DNA of 5,675 nt from an uncultured Lachnospiraceae bacterium. GTDB lineage: Bacteria > Bacillota > Clostridia > Lachnospirales > Lachnospiraceae. This document shows positions 1 through 4,112 of the stretch, piece by piece (positions within the stretch are counted from its first letter, which is position 1; the number at the start of each line of letters is the position of its first letter). A model generated the notes under the pieces. The model searched no databases. It was not told where the DNA came from and was given only the letters and a program-made list of their open reading frames with translations. The translations under genes and the position numbers were made by a program. The DNA lies in NCBI GenBank assembly GCA_902783765.1, contig CACZSB010000127.1, positions 1 to 5,675 of the forward strand, written 5' to 3'.

Positions 1-121
1 CCGGCCCGTAAAAGCCCTCATTTTTCAACCGATCCGCTCCATAGGGGGAAACGGGATCCAAAAGATCCCGGACCCATTTCAGCCCTATATCCTCTTTTTG
101 TTCAAAGCTTAATTCTATCAT
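1..121 (-). CDS. kamC: Lysine 5,6-aminomutase reactivase ATPase KamC-like (MutS-related), N-terminal fragment cut by window edge
   Basis: Only the first 40 codons are visible, starting MIELSFEQKEDIGLKW. The ATG (121-119) overlaps the kamB TGA (120-118) as ATGA, and a GGAG (130-127) inside the end of kamB sits 5 bases upstream, so the two genes are translationally coupled. The segment LLDPVSPYGADRL (about residues 20-32) resembles the opening of MutS-related ATPases, in which a helix precedes an 'SPYG' turn. Family knowledge: in lysine-fermenting anaerobes a MutS-like ATPase, KamC, follows KamB and is annotated as the ATPase of the reactivase for B12-dependent lysine 5,6-aminomutase. The assignment rests mainly on this gene order and the short N-terminal match. 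The Walker motifs would lie outside the window. Another MutS-family protein is possible. Confidence 0.6.
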   Translation of the reverse strand, partial: MIELSFEQKEDIGLKWVRDLLDPVSPYGADRLKNEGFYGP

Positions 122-1011
122 TCTTTCTCCACATCCATCACCGGCACCGGAACCGCCTCCTGCATTTTTTCCAAAAAGGCCCCGGCCTCAAAGCGCCAGC
201 CTCCGGCGGAAACAGGATTCACGGTGATCCCCCCCAGGCGGGCAGGCTTATCCACGGAAAATACGATGCCCCGGCCCGTCAGCGCCTCGAAGCTCTCCCG
301 CTTTAACAAAAGGCAGCTGCTGTCCCGGACCCGGATCTGCCGAATCCGTTTCAGGGCGCTGCTGCGGATCAGCTCCGTGGCCTGGCGCTCTGTAAAGGCT
401 CCCGGCAGGTTCATGGTCTCCGACTCTTCCACCGCTTCTTCCCGCTTAAGATTCAGGAGCCGGGCCACATGGGCCGTTTCCCGAATCACTTTATCCATAT
501 CCCGGTCCAAGGAGGCCCCGGTGGACAGGAGGCAGACCCCACCGGGAATCCCCCCCAAGGGGCTCAGGCGGCTCAAGGCCCCGTCCAATAGAATCCGTTT
601 GGCCCCCAAATCCCGCAGCTGTTCTCCCAGCTGTTTCATGTGCTCCACAATGGCGGGGCCCGCCAATTGCACAAAGCCGTCGCTTTGAGCCCGGAAGATT
701 ATCACCTCTCCCAAACTGGTGAAAAGGCCTGTGGCGGCCAGGATTTCCCGGGAAACGTCGCAGCGGGCCAGCAGTCCCTTGGCGGTGGCCGCCAGCATCC
801 CCCGATATAAATAAATGGGGGGCTTGTCCGTGCCGGTGACCAGGTCCGTGCTTTCTCCGTCCCGGCCAATGCTGGTAAGAGCCAGGCCCGGTCCCTCGGC
901 CGCCTGCCATTCCCGGATCAGGCGGTTTAGGGCCGTGGTCTTGCCCGCATTCTTACACATGCCCAGCAGCGCCGCCGCCGGAGCGTCCCCAATCATATCC
1001 CATAACTTCAT
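118..1011 (-). CDS. kamB: Lysine 5,6-aminomutase reactivase subunit KamB (P-loop protein)
   Basis: This 297-residue protein from the ATG at 1011 carries a P-loop near its N-terminus, LLGMCKNAGKTT (residues 15-26), and a hydrophobic strand ending in Asp at ILLDGALSR (140-148), a possible Walker B. A GMxKNAGKTT-type loop is what I recall of KamB, encoded beside the MutS-like KamC and the aminomutase KamDE in lysine fermentation clusters. The pair is thought to exchange damaged cobalamin on the aminomutase for intact coenzyme, using ATP. It is a soluble cytoplasmic protein with no membrane segment. The frame stays open to an ATG at 1137, but that would add 42 basic, low-complexity residues lying across the divergent promoter and has no ribosome binding site, so I prefer the MKLWDM start. 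No Shine-Dalgarno precedes 1011 either; see the promoter entry. The divergent neighbour cobA makes the cofactor this system handles. Confidence 0.78.
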   Translation of the reverse strand: MKLWDMIGDAPAAALLGMCKNAGKTTALNRLIREWQAAEGPGLALTSIGRDGESTDLVTGTDKPPIYLYRGMLAATAKGLLARCDVSREILAATGLFTSLGEVIIFRAQSDGFVQLAGPAIVEHMKQLGEQLRDLGAKRILLDGALSRLSPLGGIPGGVCLLSTGASLDRDMDKVIRETAHVARLLNLKREEAVEESETMNLPGAFTERQATELIRSSALKRIRQIRVRDSSCLLLKRESFEALTGRGIVFSVDKPARLGGITVNPVSAGGWRFEAGAFLEKMQEAVPVPVMDVEKE

Positions 1012-1018
1012 ATTACTG

Positions 1019-1047
1019 ATTTTAGCAGTTTTTATGGCTGTCGTCCA
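1019..1047 (-). promoter_or_regulatory. Candidate kamB promoter, possibly giving a leaderless mRNA
   Basis: Reading the minus strand, TGGACG (1047-1042, 4 of 6 to TTGACA) is followed after exactly 17 bases by TAAAAT (1024-1019, 5 of 6 to TATAAT). The preferred kamB ATG begins at 1011, only 7 bases after the -10 box, so a transcript from here would start at or next to the ATG. This agrees with the absence of a Shine-Dalgarno sequence. It is a weak to moderate match in a short region, so chance is possible. Confidence 0.35.
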
Positions 1048-1069
1048 GCGCCGGACCCGGGCTTCTTTC

Positions 1070-1098
1070 TTGACAAGCCTCCTCCTCTTCGGTAGCAT
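1070..1098 (+). promoter_or_regulatory. Sigma-A-type promoter of cobA
   Basis: A perfect -35 TTGACA (1070-1075), a 17-base spacer and the -10 TAGCAT (1093-1098; 4 of 6, keeping the key A2 and T6) lie upstream of cobA. Transcription would start near 1105, giving a leader of about 30 bases. No riboswitch or clear operator fits in that leader, so cobA itself does not look B12-responsive through RNA. Confidence 0.7.
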
Positions 1099-1135
1099 AA
1101 GGGACAGAGCATTTTTGCAAAAAAAGGAGCGAATC

Positions 1136-1660
1136 ATGAAGGGACTTATTCATTTATACTGCGGCGACGGCAAGGGCAAAACCACAGCGGCCACGGGCCT
1201 GGCAGTGCGGGCCGCCGGGGCCGGGAAAAAGGTGCTTTTCACTCAGTTTTTGAAGCGGGGAGATTCTGCGGAGATCCAATCCCTGGGCCTGATTCCCGGG
1301 GTCCGGGTCCTGGTTTGCCAAAAGCCCTACGGCTTTATCTGGACCATGAGCGAAGAGGAAAAAGCCGCCGCCCGGCGGGACTTTTCCGCCCTTTTTGAGG
1401 AGGCCTGCCGCCTGGCTGCGGAAGAAAAGTATGATCTGCTGATCCTGGACGAAATCATGGGGGCCATCAGCTGTGACATGGTGGCCCAGGAAGCGGTGCT
1501 GGATTATCTGGCCAATCGTCCGGAGCATCTGGAGCTGGTGCTCACCGGCCGGGATCCCTCTCAGGCCCTTCAGGACGCGGCGGATTATATTACGGAAATG
1601 CGGAAAATCAAGCATCCCTTCGACCAGGGAATCCCCGCCCGGGAAGGCATCGAGTATTAA
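1136..1660 (+). CDS. cobA: Corrinoid (cob(I)alamin) adenosyltransferase, CobA/BtuR/CobO family
   Basis: This cytoplasmic enzyme transfers the adenosyl group of ATP to cob(I)alamin or related corrinoids, making the coenzyme used by B12-dependent mutases. The 174-residue protein starts at the ATG at 1136, 6 bases after AGGAG (1125-1129); the frame is open further upstream, but only this start has a ribosome binding site and it follows the promoter correctly. The family marks are in order: the P-loop GDGKGKTTAAT (residues 10-20), a QF pair (37-38) as in the QFIKG of E. coli BtuR, the Walker B-like LLILDE (101-106), TGRD (137-140), and a C-terminus KHPFDQGIPAREGIEY (159-174) that parallels the BtuR ending KHAFDAGVKAQIGIDY. 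Length is slightly below the roughly 190-200 usual in proteobacteria, because it lacks their N-terminal extension. It is transcribed away from kamB, beside B12 import genes, which suggests it serves salvage of imported corrinoid for the lysine aminomutase rather than de novo synthesis. Confidence 0.95.
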   Translation: MKGLIHLYCGDGKGKTTAATGLAVRAAGAGKKVLFTQFLKRGDSAEIQSLGLIPGVRVLVCQKPYGFIWTMSEEEKAAARRDFSALFEEACRLAAEEKYDLLILDEIMGAISCDMVAQEAVLDYLANRPEHLELVLTGRDPSQALQDAADYITEMRKIKHPFDQGIPAREGIEY

Positions 1661-1705
1661 GCATAATCAGGAAGGCAAATTCCCTTGCCCTGGGTGCTTT
1701 TCTTT
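1661..1705 (+). terminator. Probable intrinsic terminator of cobA
   Basis: Starting right after the cobA stop, an interrupted stem can form: GCA (1661-1663) with TGC (1695-1697), CAGG (1668-1671) with CCTG (1689-1692), and GCAA (1675-1678) with TTGC (1685-1688), around loop ATTCCC. It runs directly into TTTTCTTT (1698-1705). The stem has an internal loop and a 3-base bulge, and the T tract is broken by one C, so termination may be partial. Confidence 0.5.
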
Positions 1706-1713
1706 GCTATAAT
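1685..1713 (+). promoter_or_regulatory. Promoter of the B12 riboswitch operon
   Basis: The consensus -10 TATAAT (1708-1713) lies 17 bases after TTGCCC (1685-1690; 4 of 6 to TTGACA). The expected start near 1720 is just before the first base of riboswitch helix P1 at 1722, which strongly supports the call. The -35 box is also part of the 3' arm of the cobA terminator. Confidence 0.75.
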
Positions 1714-1721
1714 GGCGCCGC

Positions 1722-1881
1722 GTCGGGTGGCCGCAGGGCCATAACAAGGAACGGGGTGCAAGACCCCGGCTGTACCGGCAACTGTAACGCAGACAAAGGC
1801 ATCTCCCTTTAGGGAACCATTGCGGCCCGGCCGCGAGAAGGCTTGCCGGCGGAGGAAGCGGAGCCAGGAGACTTACCCGAC
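1722..1881 (+). ncRNA. Cobalamin riboswitch aptamer
   Basis: This is a leader RNA that binds adenosylcobalamin or a related corrinoid. The ends are set by a perfect 7-bp P1: GTCGGGT (1722-1728) with ACCCGAC (1875-1881). Inside, a GGCC/GGCC hairpin (1729-1740) is followed by the conserved-type core AAGGAACGGGGTGCAAGA, in which CGGGG (1752-1756) pairs with CCCCG (1764-1768) around loop TGCAAGA (1757-1763). Then come the hallmark CCGGCAACTGTAA (1776-1788) and the B12-box segment GAGCCAGGAGACTTACC (1861-1877), close to the consensus AGYCMGGAGACCKGCC. The stretch between holds the variable peripheral helices. The downstream genes look like corrinoid import, as expected for this RNA class, so cobalamin excess should switch them off. 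Confidence 0.93.
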
Positions 1882-1967
1882 AGCACACAAAAACAGGAGG
1901 ATTGTAAGCCTTCCTTCTTTGTCTGCCGGACTACGGGCTCAGGTGGAAGATCACTTGCAAAAAAAAC
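1882..1967 (+). promoter_or_regulatory. Riboswitch expression platform / operon leader
   Basis: These 86 bases separate the aptamer from the first start codon. A strong SD-like AGGAGG (1895-1900) has no usable start behind it and can pair with CTTCCT (1910-1915, one G-U). That stem can be lengthened by ACAAA (1887-1891) with TTTGT (1918-1922), and by CAG (1881-1883) with CTG (1923-1925), which intrudes into P1. A second small hairpin pairs AGGTG (1941-1945) with CACTT (1952-1956). CTTGCA (1954-1959), 8 bases before the ATG, is exactly complementary to aptamer loop bases TGCAAG (1757-1762). There is no GC hairpin with a T tract, so control is more likely translational than by intrinsic termination. 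All pairings are by eye, without energy calculation. Confidence 0.55.
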
Positions 1968-2372
1968 ATGAACAAAAAAGCTACGAAGATCGTACTGGCG
2001 CTGCTGGCGGTGGCTGTGCTGGCCCTGGGCATTATCTGGGCCACCGGCGGATTTGCCGCCAAGGCCGACGGACACATTACTGTTGTGGTAAAGGATCTGG
2101 GGGATAAGCTGCTGGCCGAGAAAAAGATCGGTTACAAGACCGGGGACAAGCTGACAGATCTGGTAAAGAACAATTTCAAGAATGTCACCTACAAGGAAGA
2201 TCAGTACGGCCTCCTGATTATGACCATTGAAAGCATTACCACCCCGGAGGATTGGAGCACCTGGATAGCCATTCTGATCAACGGCGAATTGGCCCAGGTT
2301 GGAATCAGCTCCCTGGAGTTTAAGGACGGAGATACCATCTCCTTCGTCAATACTCAGTTAATTCCGCAATAG
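1968..2372 (+). CDS. DUF4430 / transcobalamin-beta-like exported protein, putative corrinoid capture component
   Basis: The 134-residue product begins MNKKATK, followed by a hydrophobic helix (about residues 8-28), and then a single DUF4430 domain (about 35-132). The N-terminus is a signal peptide or membrane anchor; there is no lipobox cysteine, and a cut near GFAAKA (28-33) is possible, so the domain should face outward. Typical family marks are WSTWIAILINGE (96-107), VGISSLEF (111-118) and DGDTISF (120-126). This W...NG...GIS...DGD.I.F pattern also occurs in the cobalamin-binding beta domain of human intrinsic factor and transcobalamin. The product comes right after a B12 riboswitch and 2 bases before an ECF S component, so I infer a surface corrinoid-binding role; binding itself is not shown. 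The start is the only ATG before the signal helix and unusually has no Shine-Dalgarno, only GCAAAAAAAAC upstream. Confidence 0.85.
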   Translation: MNKKATKIVLALLAVAVLALGIIWATGGFAAKADGHITVVVKDLGDKLLAEKKIGYKTGDKLTDLVKNNFKNVTYKEDQYGLLIMTIESITTPEDWSTWIAILINGELAQVGISSLEFKDGDTISFVNTQLIPQ

Positions 2373-2374
2373 TC

Positions 2375-2908
2375 ATGAAAAAAGCACCTTTGCCTGTGGT
2401 GGAGGTGGTAATTATGGCGGCCCTGACGGCGGTCCTGCTCCTGCAGAAACAGCTATTGACATTCCTTCCGAATATCACGCTGAATTTCTTCCTGATCCTG
2501 CTCTACGCCAAGGTATTGGGGCTGGGGCGGACCGCCGCCATTGTAACGGTTTATCTCCTGCTGGATTCCATTCTTTGGGGGAGCTTAAATCCGATTTTTA
2601 CCTCCGCCCAATGGATCGGATGGATGTGGGGCCCCCTGATCACCTGCACCCTGCTGAAAAAAACGGAAAACAGTATTCCCTTAGCCTTTTCCGCGGCGGG
2701 TTTTGCCTTTTTATATAGCTGGACCATGATCGTGCCCACGGCCCTGGTGTATACCAACCAAATCAAAAACCTTTGGGCTTACCTGATGGTGGATATTCCC
2801 TGGGAATTGATGCTGGCGGTGAGCGCTTTTTTACCCACCCTGCTTCTTTACGAACCCATGGCGAAGCTAATGCGGCGGCTGTGGAAAAAAAGGGAACAAA
2901 GGAGTTAA
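2375..2908 (+). CDS. ECF transporter S component, putative cobalamin/corrinoid-specific (CbrT-like)
   Basis: This 177-residue, very hydrophobic protein has about six predicted membrane helices (roughly residues 8-28, 32-50, 53-70, 78-94, 101-123 and 142-160) and a basic tail KKREQRS on the positive-inside rule. Helix 1 carries an AxxxA motif (A15-A19), typical of S components for contact with the T component. In the ECF family the S component binds the vitamin and the EcfA/A'/T module powers uptake. No ATPase or T gene is in the window, so this is a group II arrangement using a shared module elsewhere. The substrate is inferred from the B12 riboswitch and the DUF4430 partner; known B12-regulated S components (CbrT) set the precedent. 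It starts 2 bases after the upstream stop without a Shine-Dalgarno, so it is probably translated by coupling. Confidence 0.85.
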   Translation: MKKAPLPVVEVVIMAALTAVLLLQKQLLTFLPNITLNFFLILLYAKVLGLGRTAAIVTVYLLLDSILWGSLNPIFTSAQWIGWMWGPLITCTLLKKTENSIPLAFSAAGFAFLYSWTMIVPTALVYTNQIKNLWAYLMVDIPWELMLAVSAFLPTLLLYEPMAKLMRRLWKKREQRS

Positions 2909-2911
2909 TTC

Positions 2912-4102
2912 ATGCGCAGTATCAAAAGCGTTTATAAGATCGGCCAGGGCCCTTCCAGTTCCCATACGGTGGGGCCCTTCCGGGCCGCTGCCTGGTTTAA
3001 GGAGCAGTATCCCCAGGCGGATGCCTTTGAGGTGACCCTGTACGGCTCCCTGGCCCATACCGGGGACGGTCACGGCACGGGGAAGGCCATCCGGCGGGTG
3101 TTGCCGGAGGTAAAGCTGATTCTGGACCCGAAAACCACAGAACTGCCCCACCCCAACACCATGCTCTTTAAGGCCTTCCGCCAGGGGCAGCTGTTAGGAG
3201 AAAAGCAGATCATGAGCATCGGCGGCGGCTCCATCCGCTGGCCCGGAGAAATCCATGCGGAGGATCTGGAAATCTATCCCCAGAAAAACTTTGGGGAAAT
3301 GCGCTATTACTGCATCCAGGAATGCATTAGTCTGCTGGATATGATTTATCGCTATGAGGGCCCCGGTTTGAAGGACCATCTGGCCCGAATCTGGGCTGCC
3401 ATGAAGGAATCCCTGGAACGGAGCCTGGCCTCCGAGGGGGTTTTGCCCGGGGGACTGAATATTGCCCGCCGGGCCAATGATTTGCTGGCCATGCGCTGCC
3501 ACAACGAAAGCGCAGATCTGACCATGAACCGCACCATTGCAGCCTATGCCTATGCCGTCAGCGAGGAAAATGCCGCCGAGGGTATCGTGGTCACTGCCCC
3601 AACCTGCGGGGCCTGCGGGGTGCTGCCCGCCCTGCTTTACTATATGCAATACGACCGGGGCTTTGCCGAAGAAGAGATTCTGGATGCCCTGGCCATGGGC
3701 GGCCTGATCGGCAATGTAATCCGTACCAACGCTTCCATCTCCGGTGCGGAATGCGGCTGCCAGGCAGAAATCGGTTCCGCCTGCTCCATGGCGGCGGCGG
3801 CTCTGGGCTGTCTTTACGGCCTCAGCGACGATAAAATCGAATATGCGGCGGAAATCGCCATGGAGCATTCCCTGGGCCTCACCTGCGACCCGGTGAACGG
3901 CCTGGTACAAATCCCCTGCATAGAACGGAATGCAGTGGCCGCCATGCGTGCCCTAAGCTCCGTAAACCTGTCCCGTTTCCTGGAGGGCACCCGAAAGATT
4001 TCCTTTGACGAGGTGGTGGCCACCATGTACCAGACGGGCAAGGATTTAAATGAAAAATACCGGGAGACCGCCCACGGAGGACTGGCGGCCCTGTATCAAT
4101 AG
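2912..4102 (+). CDS. sdaA: L-serine ammonia-lyase (L-serine dehydratase), one-chain iron-sulfur type
   Basis: The enzyme deaminates L-serine to pyruvate and ammonia with a catalytic [4Fe-4S] cluster, in the cytoplasm. The 396-residue protein fuses the beta-like domain (about 1-145, with GPSSSHTVGP at 13-22, YGSLAHTGDGHGT at 44-56 and SIGGGSI at 102-108) to the alpha domain (about 155-396, with VVTAPTCGACGVLP at 226-239, NASISGAECGCQAEIG at 273-288 and TCDPVNGLVQIPCIERNA at 324-341). C283, C325 and C336 have the same spacing (42 and 11) as the three cluster cysteines of the Legionella enzyme. It is some 55 residues shorter than E. coli SdaA (454), mostly in the beta domain, and has no ACT domain. 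It ends GGLAALYQ, without the C-terminal cysteine of the Legionella enzyme. AAAGGAG (2898-2904) lies 7 bases before the ATG. The 3-base gap to the ECF gene implies cotranscription with B12 uptake. Confidence 0.95.
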   Translation: MRSIKSVYKIGQGPSSSHTVGPFRAAAWFKEQYPQADAFEVTLYGSLAHTGDGHGTGKAIRRVLPEVKLILDPKTTELPHPNTMLFKAFRQGQLLGEKQIMSIGGGSIRWPGEIHAEDLEIYPQKNFGEMRYYCIQECISLLDMIYRYEGPGLKDHLARIWAAMKESLERSLASEGVLPGGLNIARRANDLLAMRCHNESADLTMNRTIAAYAYAVSEENAAEGIVVTAPTCGACGVLPALLYYMQYDRGFAEEEILDALAMGGLIGNVIRTNASISGAECGCQAEIGSACSMAAAALGCLYGLSDDKIEYAAEIAMEHSLGLTCDPVNGLVQIPCIERNAVAAMRALSSVNLSRFLEGTRKISFDEVVATMYQTGKDLNEKYRETAHGGLAALYQ

Positions 4103-4112
4103 GAGAAGCTTT

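Noticed and set aside
224..688. 154-codon plus-strand frame opposite kamB
   Set aside because: The Arg- and Ser-rich product is typical of an antisense shadow; kamB on the other strand has a P-loop and a coupled downstream gene.
1012..1137. 42-residue N-terminal extension of KamB from the ATG at 1137
   Set aside because: It spans the divergent promoter region, has no ribosome binding site and gives a basic segment unlike a P-loop protein N-terminus.
1722..1881. Another riboswitch class (for example thiamine) in front of the ECF operon
   Set aside because: The GCAACTGTAA element and the GAGCCAGGAGAC B12-box segment are specific marks of the cobalamin family.
1895..1907. AGGAGG followed by a TTG codon as the start of a leader peptide
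   Set aside because: The TTG touches the SD and is followed directly by TAA, so no peptide could be made; no other start lies at a usable distance.
1820..2107. Plus-strand frame covering the riboswitch and the start of the DUF4430 gene
   Set aside because: It begins inside the structured aptamer, is very rich in Arg, Gly and Cys, and runs out of frame through the DUF4430 signal sequence.
2456..2484. TTGACA inside the ECF S gene as an internal promoter
   Set aside because: At 17 bases downstream the sequence is GCTGAA, which is not a -10 box; the match is explained by coding sequence.
3194..3910. 238-codon open frame on the minus strand inside the serine ammonia-lyase gene
   Set aside because: It lies wholly antisense to a well-supported enzyme gene, its product shows no recognisable motif and is rich in Gly, Ala, Gln and His as expected from a GC-rich shadow, and no promoter or ribosome binding site was seen.
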